Below are positions 34,673 to 42,125 of a stretch of 45,414 bases of DNA, piece by piece (the first letter of the stretch is position 1; each line of letters opens with the position of its first letter). The stretch lies in assembly GCA_947061115.1 (NCBI GenBank), contig CAMSMU010000005.1:1-45414 (forward strand), read 5' to 3'. The notes beneath the pieces are model-generated. The model saw only the letters and a program-made list of their open reading frames with translations, had not been told where the DNA came from and ran no database searches. The stretch is from an uncultured Clostridium sp. (GTDB taxonomy: Bacteria > Bacillota > Clostridia > TANB77 > CAG-508). Position numbers and translations under genes: made by a program.

Positions 34673-34701
34673 ATATTACCATATCTTACTATAAATTTCA
34701 A
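34673..34701 (-). promoter_or_regulatory. rpsO promoter
   Basis: On the minus strand TTGAAA (34696-34701), a 17-base spacer and TAATAT (34673-34678), the same hexamers as the promoters of sigma-like copies 1 and 2. Confidence 0.75.
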
Positions 34702-34835
34702 GTGTTTTTTGTTTTTTTATAACAATTATAAAAACTAGTTATAATTTTAGATAAATATAACTTTATATATGATAATTACGTAATATTTACTTTTTTTAGT
34801 TATTGTTATATAATATATACATTGGAGGAATAATT

Positions 34836-35456
34836 ATGGATAATAATTCTAAATTTGGTGAATTTGAAAATGAAATAAAAGTATTAGATTTAAAAAGAGA
34901 TGATATATTAAGAATTGATAATGTTTTAGAAAATTTAGGTGCTAGAAGAGTATCTAATTATGATAGAAGAATACGAACATTAGATAATGGATTTTCTCAA
35001 GTAAAAGATCAATTATTGAGAATAACTGATGAAGAAGGACATACTAAAGTATCACTTCATCTTAACCAAAGTAATGAATCTGAAAAAAAACATATAAAAT
35101 TTCATCTTCTACAATCCGATAAAATTGTAGAAATGCTAGAAGCTCGTTATGATGAAAAAGTAATAACAGATACAACTGCTAAAAGGATTTCTTATGAACT
35201 TGGTAGTGATGAAAATTGTATAGATTTTGATATAGACATGTTTAGTGCTATACCACCTTTTATGGAAATAGATTTATCTAATTTACAAAAAAATGGTTAT
35301 ACTTTAAAAGATTTGTTAATCAGATTAGGTTTACAAGATCATAAATGTATTGTTGCTGGAACAGAAGCAATTCATAAATTATATGGTGTAGATTATTTTG
35401 AAGTTTACTCTACTCAAAAGCAAAATAATACAAAGTCTGAATATGTTGATAGATAA
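34836..35456 (+). CDS. CYTH-like domain protein
   Basis: This 206-residue protein starts at the ATG at 34836 after TTGGAGGAATAATT; an upstream start at 34803 has no such site. The N-terminal strand carries the ExExK signature of CYTH/triphosphate-tunnel enzymes (E11, E13, K15 in FENEIKVLD). Charged strands follow (RRIRTLDNGFSQVKDQLLRITD, GHTKVSLHL, FDIDMF, FMEIDLSN), as in adenylate cyclase CyaB and thiamine triphosphatases, though the arginines and lysines of the tunnel are partly changed. It has its own terminator. Likely ligands are a triphosphate or polyphosphate; the activity is unproven. Confidence 0.7.
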   Translation: MDNNSKFGEFENEIKVLDLKRDDILRIDNVLENLGARRVSNYDRRIRTLDNGFSQVKDQLLRITDEEGHTKVSLHLNQSNESEKKHIKFHLLQSDKIVEMLEARYDEKVITDTTAKRISYELGSDENCIDFDIDMFSAIPPFMEIDLSNLQKNGYTLKDLLIRLGLQDHKCIVAGTEAIHKLYGVDYFEVYSTQKQNNTKSEYVDR

Positions 35457-35459
35457 TTT

Positions 35460-35486
35460 AAAACAGCTATGATTAATAGCTGTTTT
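35460..35486 (+). terminator. Terminator of the CYTH gene
   Basis: AAAACAGCTAT and ATAGCTGTTTT form an 11-bp stem three bases after the stop codon, followed by AT-rich sequence and a T run. Confidence 0.85.
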
Positions 35487-35812
35487 ATGAATTTTGAGAT
35501 TTTTTTAATTTTAATTTTGTCAAAATATGTAAATTTTTGACGAACGATTTTTCTTTACTTTTTCCATTTTTTGTTATATACTATTATCATCTTAGTTCAC
35601 TAAAATATTTTTTATAATTATATTTTTATTTTATTATCTTAATTTGCCCCCCAAAAAAATTTTATGATAATAATAATTTTAATATTTAAAATAATTTGTA
35701 ATTCGTTTTATTAAGTTAAATATGTATTCTAGTATACAACTTCCTTTTTATAAAATTATATTTTAGTGCTAAGAATCTTTTTATATCACAGAAAATTATA
35801 AATTCAAAGGAG
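35487..35812. other. AT-rich intergenic stretch, nothing recognised
   Basis: This gap is between the CYTH terminator and the transposase relic. It holds an isolated CCCCCC-A7 run at 35647-35659 and no ORF, repeat or clear promoter that I could support. Confidence 0.5.
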
Positions 35813-36442
35813 TTGATTCTTATAAATAATTCAAATATTTTACTAAAGCCAAAATATGATGTTGTCTTTCAATCTCTTTTTTCTGATAAAAATAAACAAG
35901 AAACTGGTTATTTAATTTCTGCTATATTAGCATTATTAGGATATGAACTAGATGAGTTAAAAGATTTAAATAAAATGCATACTATTTGGCATTGGAGAGA
36001 AAATGGATGTAACGAAAAACTGTTGACAAATGTTGAAGAATTACATATAATACAAATGACAAAGGCAAAATATGAATATGAGAAAAATGAAAACAATATA
36101 CTTGCTCAGTGGATATTATTCATATTAGAACCTAATAATAAGGAGATTAAATCTATTATGTCAGATAACAATGAGATAAAAGAAACCACTGAAAAATTAG
36201 AAAACATAAGTGAGGATGAAGATGTAAGAAAAAGAGCAGAAATACTTGAAAGATGGGAATTAGAAGAACAATGGGGCAAAGCTTCATTAATTGACTATGG
36301 GAAAGAAGAATGATTAAGAGAAGGGATTATTAAAATCGTTAAAAATTCAATTTCTATTGGTATGAAAGATGAAGATATTTGCAAAATAACAGAATTACCA
36401 TTAGAAGAAATAGAAAAAATACGTAATGATTTAAACAATTAA
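35813..36442 (+). pseudogene. PD-(D/E)XK (Rpn-type) transposase-family relic
   Basis: The N-terminus LLKPKYDVVFQSLFSDKNKQE and the C-terminal part (HTIWHWREN, LEIHxIxM-like ELHIIQMTKAK, LAQWILFILEPNNKEIKSIM, ERWELEEQ) match the PD-(D/E)XK nuclease family transposases. The catalytic core between them, about 100 residues, is missing after GYELDELKDLNK. A TGA at 36311-36313 interrupts the C-terminal tail, which continues LREGIIKIVKNSISIGMKDED to TAA at 36440-36442. The first frame alone is 166 residues. It is an inactive remnant. Confidence 0.8.
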
Positions 36443-36498
36443 TTTTGGTAAATTTATGACTGCTATTAAAATATAATAATTTTATATATTACAATATG

Positions 36499-36526
36499 AG
36501 GGGCGATTATTAATCAGCCCCTACAA
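36499..36526. repeat. REP-like palindromic repeat, copy 1
   Basis: GGGGCGATTATTAATCAGCCCC is an interrupted palindrome followed by TACAA. Related copies lie at 43109-43136 (inside a gene) and 43333-43360. Placed between the convergent transposase relic and sufU, it may also act as a terminator. Confidence 0.7.
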
Positions 36527-36556
36527 TGTTTTATTTTAATAAATTTATCTATATAC

Positions 36557-36988
36557 TTATTTTCTATATAATAATGACTGCATTGTATACCATGCAAGTT
36601 CTGCACATTTTACTCTTGCTGGCATATTAGATATGTTTTGAAGTGCTTTTGCATCTTCTAAACTTTCTAAATCTTCTTCTTTTATATCTTCTCTTTTTAT
36701 CATTTTTAAGAACATTTCAATTAAATTAAGAGCTTCTTTTTTCGTTTTTCCTTTTAATAAATCTATCATTATAGAAGTAGATGCTTGAGAAATAGCACAT
36801 CCGCTTCCTGTGTATGATAAATCTTCTATTTTGTCTCCATTAAATTTTATTTCTAAAGTTATATCATCACCACAACTTGGATTATGACCATGTTCTTCAT
36901 CATCTTTGTTTTCTAATTTATGTTTATTATATTTAGCTGTACTTTGTTCCATTATGATATCTGTATATATTGATTCTAAATCATCCAT
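36557..36988 (-). CDS. sufU: SufU-type Fe-S scaffold / zinc sulfur-transfer protein
   Basis: SufU accepts sulfur from SufS through a zinc-bound cysteine in Gram-positive Fe-S assembly. With the ATG at 36986-36988 (MDDLESIYTDIIMEQ) it has 143 residues; the longer upstream frame overlaps sufS. Zinc ligands appear as C39 and D41 in NPSCGDD, C64 in GSGCAISQAS and C128 in ARVKCAELAW. The 18-21 residue insertion between the first two cysteines that marks SufU against IscU is present. It is the last gene of the suf operon. Confidence 0.93.
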   Translation of the reverse strand: MDDLESIYTDIIMEQSTAKYNKHKLENKDDEEHGHNPSCGDDITLEIKFNGDKIEDLSYTGSGCAISQASTSIMIDLLKGKTKKEALNLIEMFLKMIKREDIKEEDLESLEDAKALQNISNMPARVKCAELAWYTMQSLLYRK

Positions 36989-37010
36989 ATTTTTCTTATT
37001 ACTTCCTCCC

Positions 37011-38228
37011 CTAAATCCATTTAGAAAATATCTCTTGTGCTTTATATAATGCATTTATTAATCTATCTATATCTTCCTTTGTATTATATATATATATACT
37101 TGCTCTACAGCATGAATCTATTCCCATATATCTTAATAATGGTTGTGCACAGTGATTACCTGATCTTATACATACATCTTGACTATCTAATATACTTGCT
37201 ACATCATGTGAATGTACATTATTTACATTAAATGATATAACACTTGCATGTTTTGATGATTCTTTAGGTCCATATATAGTAATAAAATCTAATTTATCCA
37301 ATTGTTCTAATGCATATTCCATCAGTTTTTCTTCAATATCTTCTATTTTATTCATCCCTATATTATTTATATAATCTATTGCCGCAAGCAATCCTACAGC
37401 ACCTTCTACATTTTGTGTTCCTGCTTCAAATTTAGTAGGAATTGTCGCAAATGTTGCATTTTGTTCATATACATATTCTATCATGTCTCCACCAAATAGA
37501 AACGGATTCATTTTTTCTAGTAATTCTTTTTTTCCATATAGTACTCCTATTCCTAATGGTGCAAGCATCTTATGTCCTGAAAATACTAAAAAATCTGCAT
37601 CTAGTTCTTGAACATCAATTTTCATATGTTGTATACTTTGTGATGCATCAACAACAACTATTGCACCTACTTCGTGTGCTTTTTTTATTATTTGTTTTAT
37701 TGGATTTATTGTTCCTAATACATTTGACACTTGTGTTATACCTACTATCTTTACACCAGATGTTATTTTTTCATTTATTTCGTTTTCTGTTAGTTCTCCA
37801 TTATCATCAATATACATATATTCTAGTAATGCACCTGTTCTTTTTGAAATATTTTGCCATGGAACTAAATTTGAATGATGTTCCATTATTGATAGTACTA
37901 TTTTTTCATCTTTTTTTATATTGTCTAATCCATAACTATATGCAATTAAATTTAAACTCTCTGTTGCATTTCTAGTAAAAACTATTTGATTACTTGATTC
38001 ACTATTAATAAACTTAGCTACTTTTTCTCTTGCCTCATCATATATTTTTGTTGATTCTATACTAAGTTTATATGCACCCCTATGAGGGTTAGCATTTGAG
38101 TTTTTATAATATTCAGTCATTTTGTTTAAAACCTGTAATGGTTTTTGTGATGTAGCTCCACTGTCTAAATACACTATTTTACTATTATTTAATATAGGAA
38201 AATCTTTTCTGATTTCGTAATTATCCAT
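37011..38228 (-). CDS. sufS: Cysteine desulfurase SufS
   Basis: This PLP enzyme takes sulfur from cysteine for Fe-S clusters. The 405 residues match group II desulfurases. The N-terminus DFPILNNSKIVYLDSGATSQKP is conserved. The PLP lysine lies in VFSGHKMLAPLGIG, the cofactor-binding histidine in SIMEHHSNLVPW, and the active-site cysteine in RSGNHCAQPLL. It is followed after a short gap by SufU, its usual acceptor, and preceded by sufD. Confidence 0.96.
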   Translation of the reverse strand: MDNYEIRKDFPILNNSKIVYLDSGATSQKPLQVLNKMTEYYKNSNANPHRGAYKLSIESTKIYDEAREKVAKFINSESSNQIVFTRNATESLNLIAYSYGLDNIKKDEKIVLSIMEHHSNLVPWQNISKRTGALLEYMYIDDNGELTENEINEKITSGVKIVGITQVSNVLGTINPIKQIIKKAHEVGAIVVVDASQSIQHMKIDVQELDADFLVFSGHKMLAPLGIGVLYGKKELLEKMNPFLFGGDMIEYVYEQNATFATIPTKFEAGTQNVEGAVGLLAAIDYINNIGMNKIEDIEEKLMEYALEQLDKLDFITIYGPKESSKHASVISFNVNNVHSHDVASILDSQDVCIRSGNHCAQPLLRYMGIDSCCRASIYIYNTKEDIDRLINALYKAQEIFSKWI

Positions 38229-38264
38229 TTTTCTTTCCCTTCTAAAGCAACTATTTATTTTGCT

Positions 38265-39326
38265 CTAAATTTTATCTATCTCATCATTAATAATATTTTT
38301 TAACTCTTCATTATTAATTTTTCTCAATATATTGCTAAAATTTGCTTTAATAATCAATTTTCTAGCTTCTTCATATGAAATACCTTTTGTCATAATATAG
38401 AACAGCTTACTTTCATCTATTTTACCTGATGCAATGCCATGTTCTCCTTCTACATCTTCTTCATGACAAAGTAACATTGGCAAAGATTTTGATTTTGCTG
38501 TTGAAGATAAAATCATACAATTTTCATTTTCTTTACCTATTGATTTCGTTGCTCCTTGTTTAAAATCTATTGTTCCTTTAAAATTCTTTTTAGTATAGTC
38601 TTTTATTGCTCCTTGTACATTTATATATGCTTCAGATTTTTTTCCACAAATCTCCATATTATAGTTTATGTCAATTACGTCTTTTTCTTTACCTAAATAT
38701 ATATTATTTAAATAATTTTTTGATCCATCCCCAATTAACTCTGTGCTATAATTAGATATTGTTGTTTTTGCTCCTAAATCTACTATAGTATATTCTAATT
38801 CTGCATTCTTTTCTATTTGGTTTTCTAATGCATATATACTATCTGCATTTTGATTTAATATATTAGCTATTATAATGTTTACTTTTGCATTTTCCTTTAC
38901 AATCGTATTTATTTGCCCATTATGAAAAATATTATAATTACTGCATTCGTTTTCTTCTGTTTTCCATATTATTTCAAAGTTCGCATATGAATTTTTTTCT
39001 AATATTATGTCTATATTTTCAACTAAAAATTCATTTTCATCATTAAAATCAAATACCAATTTTATAGGATAGTCTAATATTTTCATATTTTCTGGTATTA
39101 CAATTTTTATATTATAATTAGATTTTCTATTTAAACCTATTTTATTAGAATTAACTTTTGGAGTATTTCTATCTATTTTTATATCAATATCCTCAAAATA
39201 TGGAGTATATAAATCAAAGTTTTCAAATTGCTTATACTTAGGTATATCTAGTATCACTTCTACATTATTTATTCCAAAATTATTTGATGTTCTTACAGGC
39301 GTTTCGTTTAATATATATTTTTCCAT
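38265..39326 (-). CDS. sufD: Fe-S cluster assembly protein SufD
   Basis: SufD is the SufB-like partner in the SufBC2D complex. The 353 residues are divergent in the N-terminal two thirds but form the expected beta-helix. The C-terminal signature is clear: CHEEDVEGEHGIASGKIDESKLFYIMTKGISYEEARKLII. The histidine in EGEHG is the SufD residue at the B/D interface. The start overlaps the sufB stop by one base, implying coupled translation. Confidence 0.92.
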   Translation of the reverse strand: MEKYILNETPVRTSNNFGINNVEVILDIPKYKQFENFDLYTPYFEDIDIKIDRNTPKVNSNKIGLNRKSNYNIKIVIPENMKILDYPIKLVFDFNDENEFLVENIDIILEKNSYANFEIIWKTEENECSNYNIFHNGQINTIVKENAKVNIIIANILNQNADSIYALENQIEKNAELEYTIVDLGAKTTISNYSTELIGDGSKNYLNNIYLGKEKDVIDINYNMEICGKKSEAYINVQGAIKDYTKKNFKGTIDFKQGATKSIGKENENCMILSSTAKSKSLPMLLCHEEDVEGEHGIASGKIDESKLFYIMTKGISYEEARKLIIKANFSNILRKINNEELKNIINDEIDKI

Positions 39327-40720
39327 TATCCAATACTCCCTTCTAATTCTAAATTTATTAGGTTATTCATTTCTGCTGCATATTCTACTGGTAATTCTTT
39401 AGATATTGGATTTGCAAATCCTCTTACTATCATGGCTTTTGCTTCTTCTTCACTTATTCCTCTTGTCATTAAATAAAATATTGTATTATCTGATATTTTT
39501 CCAATTTTTGCTTCATGTGAAAACTCTACCTCATCTGTCTCTATTTCATTTACTGGTATAGTATCTGAACGTGATATACTATCTAACATTAGAGATTCGC
39601 ATGATACTGATATTTTAGATTTTTCTGCTATATTTCTAACTTTAATATCGCTTCTAAATGTACATATTCCGCCATCTTTAGAAATAGATTTTGAGTTTAC
39701 TACTGATGATGTATTTTTTGCATTATGAACAATTTTTAATCCTGTATCTAAGTTTTGTCCTTTTCCTGCAAATGAAATTCCTGTAAATTCACATTTTGCA
39801 TTTTCTCCATTTAATATACTCATAGGGTAAAGCATTGAGATTTTTGATCCAAATGATCCTGTAACCCATTCTATAGATGAATCTTTTCCTACTATAGCTT
39901 TTTTTGTATTAAGATTTAGCATATTTTTTGACCAGTTTTCTATTGTAGAATATCTTAAGTATCCTTTATCTTTTACAAATAATTCTACACAGCCTGCATG
40001 TAAATTAATTTCATTATATTTAGGTGCTGAACATCCTTCGATAAACTTAAGTGATGCTCCTTCATCAACAATTATAAGTGTATGCTCAAATTGACCTGCT
40101 CCTGCTGCATTAAGCCTAAAATATGATTGTAATGGAATTTCTACTTCTACACCTTTTGGAACATATACAAAAGATCCACCTGAACATACTGCATAATGAA
40201 GTGCAATAAACTTATGATCAGTTATTGGAACACATTTAGTTAAATATTTTTTTACTAAGTCTGGATATTCTTTAACTGCTGCATCAAAATCTGTATATAT
40301 AACACCTTGTTTTACTAATTCTTCCTTTATACTATGATATACAATTTCTGAATCATATTGTGCACCAACACCTGCTAAACTTTCTTTTTCTGCTTCTGGG
40401 ATTCCTAATGCATTAAAAGTATTTTTTATATCTTCTGGTACATCTTCCCATGTTTTTTCCATGTATACTTTTGGTTTTACATATGTTGCTATTTTACTCA
40501 TATCTAATTCACTTAAATCTGGCCCCCATGTTGGCATTTCTAATTTGTTATATACATCTAATGCTTTTAAACGTAATTCTAACATCCAATTAGGTTCATC
40601 TTTTTTATTAGATATTTCTCTAATTACTTCTTCTGTAAGACCTACAGTTTTGTATAAATATTCATCTTTATTTTTTATATTATATATGTTGTTATCTACT
40701 TTTTTTATTTTAGTTTTCAT
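39326..40720 (-). CDS. sufB: Fe-S cluster scaffold protein SufB
   Basis: SufB carries the nascent Fe-S cluster. The 464 residues fit. Diagnostic stretches are ALHYAVCSGGSFVYVPKGVEVEIPLQSYFRLNA, the SSIEWVTGSFGSKISMLYP region and a C-terminal segment starting FSHEAKIGKISDNTIFYLMTRGI. GAAAGGATAAG precedes the ATG. Uniquely here, it is separated from sufC by 270 bases that hold a small plus-strand gene, so sufBDSU may need its own promoter or read-through. Confidence 0.97.
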   Translation of the reverse strand: MKTKIKKVDNNIYNIKNKDEYLYKTVGLTEEVIREISNKKDEPNWMLELRLKALDVYNKLEMPTWGPDLSELDMSKIATYVKPKVYMEKTWEDVPEDIKNTFNALGIPEAEKESLAGVGAQYDSEIVYHSIKEELVKQGVIYTDFDAAVKEYPDLVKKYLTKCVPITDHKFIALHYAVCSGGSFVYVPKGVEVEIPLQSYFRLNAAGAGQFEHTLIIVDEGASLKFIEGCSAPKYNEINLHAGCVELFVKDKGYLRYSTIENWSKNMLNLNTKKAIVGKDSSIEWVTGSFGSKISMLYPMSILNGENAKCEFTGISFAGKGQNLDTGLKIVHNAKNTSSVVNSKSISKDGGICTFRSDIKVRNIAEKSKISVSCESLMLDSISRSDTIPVNEIETDEVEFSHEAKIGKISDNTIFYLMTRGISEEEAKAMIVRGFANPISKELPVEYAAEMNNLINLELEGSIG

Positions 40721-40739
40721 TCTTATCCTTTCAGTAATT

Positions 40740-40768
40740 TTGATTATTTAAGTTAATTATGATATAAT
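40740..40768 (+). promoter_or_regulatory. Promoter of the small gene inside the suf operon
   Basis: TTGATT (40740-40745), a 17-base spacer and TATAAT (40763-40768) on the plus strand, 32 bases before the small gene's ATG. It overlaps the leader of sufB on the other strand. Confidence 0.78.
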
Positions 40769-40800
40769 TAGCTTATAACTTCAGAAAGAGAGGGGATACA

Positions 40801-40956
40801 ATGCATATTCGTAAAAAGATCTATGATGTACTTGCATTAATTGCATTTCTATTAGCAATAACCGTTCTGATTTGTGCTTTGAAAACGCCCGATGATTCAT
40901 TAATTTTTTTAGGTATGATGTTTCTTATTAATGGTTATATCCTAAAAAAACAATAA
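40801..40956 (+). CDS. 51-residue small membrane protein inside the suf operon, opposite strand
   Basis: This short gene reads MHIRKKIYDVLALIAFLLAI, continues with TVLICALKTPDDS and ends LINGYILKKQ. Two hydrophobic segments are separated by the polar turn KTPDD, a two-helix hairpin topology. It has a consensus promoter (40740-40768), AGAGAGGGG before the ATG and a hairpin terminator at 40971-40986, a complete transcription unit. It divides sufC from sufB, and its promoter runs into the sufB leader. Base use (GCCCGATGATTC region) is slightly more GC-rich than its surroundings. No family recognised. Confidence 0.7.
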   Translation: MHIRKKIYDVLALIAFLLAITVLICALKTPDDSLIFLGMMFLINGYILKKQ

Positions 40957-40970
40957 TATCACATCTCTTT

Positions 40971-40986
40971 GCTCCCTATTGGGAGC
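40971..40986. terminator. Hairpin between the small gene and sufC
   Basis: GCTCCC, loop TATT, GGGAGC, placed between two convergent genes (stop codons at 40956 and 40991). It could end both; if so, sufC transcription is cut off before sufB. Confidence 0.65.
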
Positions 40987-40990
40987 GTCT

Positions 40991-41722
40991 TTATTTATAT
41001 CTTTCATAACCATTTTCTTCAATTTCTTTAGCTAAACTAGATTTTCCTGTCTTTATTATCTTTCCATCTACTAATATATGAACATAATCTACTTTTAAAT
41101 CTTGTAATATTTTAGTTGAATGCGTAATAATTAAAACAGCATTTTTATTATTTTTATACATTGAAATTCCTTTAGATACCACTTTTATTGCATCAACATC
41201 TAAACCTGAATCTGTTTCATCTAATATGGCTAATTTAGGCTTAAGTGTTAGCATTTGTAAAATTTCATTTTTCTTTTTCTCTCCACCTGAGAAACCTACA
41301 TTTAAATCTCTTGATATATATGATTTATCCATATTTAATTTGTTCATATTTTCTTCTATTTCTTTTTTGAAACTAAGTATTTTTATAGGTTCTTTTTCTT
41401 TTGAATTTTTTGCTGTTTTTAAAAAATTCATTACAGAAATACCAGGCACTTCTTCTGGTGTTTGAAAGGACATGAAAATACCCTTTTTAGCCCTTTCATC
41501 TGTTTTTAAATCATTGATTTTTTTACCCTCAAAGTATATCTCTCCATTTGTTATTTTATATTGAGGATTATTTAATATAGTATTGGCTAATGTTGATTTT
41601 CCAGCACCATTTGGTCCCATTATAACATGTGTTTCACCAGCATTTATTTTTAAATTTAGCCCCTTTAATATCTCTTTATTTCCAGCGTTTGTATATAAAT
41701 CTTTTATATTTAGTAATTCCAT
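40991..41722 (-). CDS. sufC: Fe-S assembly ATPase SufC
   Basis: SufC is the ABC-type ATPase of the SufBCD complex. The 243 residues fit. Walker A is GPNGAGKSTLANTI, the signature is GFSGGEKKKNEIL, Walker B is LAILDETDSGLDVDAIK, and the switch histidine is in LIITHS. The family-typical SGLDVDA and EVPGISVMNFL segments are present. It has a promoter and palindrome upstream (41747-41799). In this order sufC comes first, then a 270-base gap before sufBDSU. Confidence 0.97.
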   Translation of the reverse strand: MELLNIKDLYTNAGNKEILKGLNLKINAGETHVIMGPNGAGKSTLANTILNNPQYKITNGEIYFEGKKINDLKTDERAKKGIFMSFQTPEEVPGISVMNFLKTAKNSKEKEPIKILSFKKEIEENMNKLNMDKSYISRDLNVGFSGGEKKKNEILQMLTLKPKLAILDETDSGLDVDAIKVVSKGISMYKNNKNAVLIITHSTKILQDLKVDYVHILVDGKIIKTGKSSLAKEIEENGYERYK

Positions 41723-41746
41723 ATATAGCTCCTTATTAATTTGTTT

Positions 41747-41799
41747 GTTAGTTTAATCTAACTTTTATTAGTGTACCATTTTTTTGTACATACTGTCAA
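41747..41799 (-). promoter_or_regulatory. suf operon promoter with downstream palindrome
   Basis: On the minus strand TTGACA (41794-41799), an 18-base spacer and TACACT (41770-41775). A 16-bp inverted repeat GTTAGTTTAATCTAAC lies at 41747-41762, just downstream of the likely transcription start. It is placed like an operator; an Rrf2/IscR-type iron-sulfur regulator is a reasonable guess but is not encoded here. Confidence 0.6.
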
Positions 41800-41868
41800 T
41801 ATTTTTTATAATATTATTAGTAGAACAAAGCAGACCTCTTCTTATGTCAGACGATTAAATTTATTTTC

Positions 41869-41963
41869 TGGTCCGCATAACTTGTTCGCGTGCCAAATTT
41901 TATATAATAAAATTTGTGTACATTGATTTATATTTAGGAAAGTTTGGAAAGCTTTCCTAAATA
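41869..41963 (-). repeat. Structured element, family R2 copy 2
   Basis: The reverse complement matches 5327-5430 over about 95 bases: hairpin 1 (ATATTTAGGAAAG / CTTTCCTAAATAT, compensated relative to copy 1), AATGTACA, hairpin 2 (CAAATTTTAT / ATAAAATTTG), GGCACGCGA and TTATGCGGACC. To the left lies TAGAACAAAGCAGACC (41821-41836), resembling the R1 start word TAGAACGAAGTAGGC. It occupies the gap between sufC and the pilin/FGE gene. Confidence 0.72.
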
Positions 41964-41967
41964 TAAA

Positions 41968-41996
41968 AAACTGTACCTACTTTAATGATACAGTTT
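41968..41996 (-). terminator. Terminator of the pilin/FGE gene
   Basis: On the minus strand AAACTGTA and TACAGTTT form the stem, followed by a TTTTTA tract, nine bases beyond the stop at 42005. Confidence 0.8.
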
Positions 41997-42004
41997 TATT
42001 TATT

Positions 42005-42125
42005 TTATAAATAGAAAGTAATTCTAAATCCAACTAGGTCATTGCAATGATTTATATCTGCATAAGCACGAAAACTAGCAGGATATTCTGATACATTTAA
42101 TCCATAACGACCACCGACAACAAAC
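42005..42125 (-). pseudogene. Out-of-frame C-terminal end of the pilin-like/FGE protein
   Basis: The minus strand encodes VVGGRYGLNVSEYPASFRAY, then ADINHCNDLVGFRITFYL and stop at 42005. This is the conserved end of formylglycine-generating-enzyme-type C-lectin folds (RGGS ... NIGFR). It is joined to the upstream gene if one base is removed from the AAA at 42122-42124 (plus strand), giving YPYVVVGGRYG. It has no independent start. Confidence 0.8.

Noticed and set aside
35813..36442. Active transposase gene
   Set aside because: The nuclease core is deleted and the tail has an in-frame stop.
37442..37975. 177-codon plus-strand frame opposite sufS
   Set aside because: It is a Leu/His/Phe-rich shadow of the sufS codons, without a ribosome binding site.
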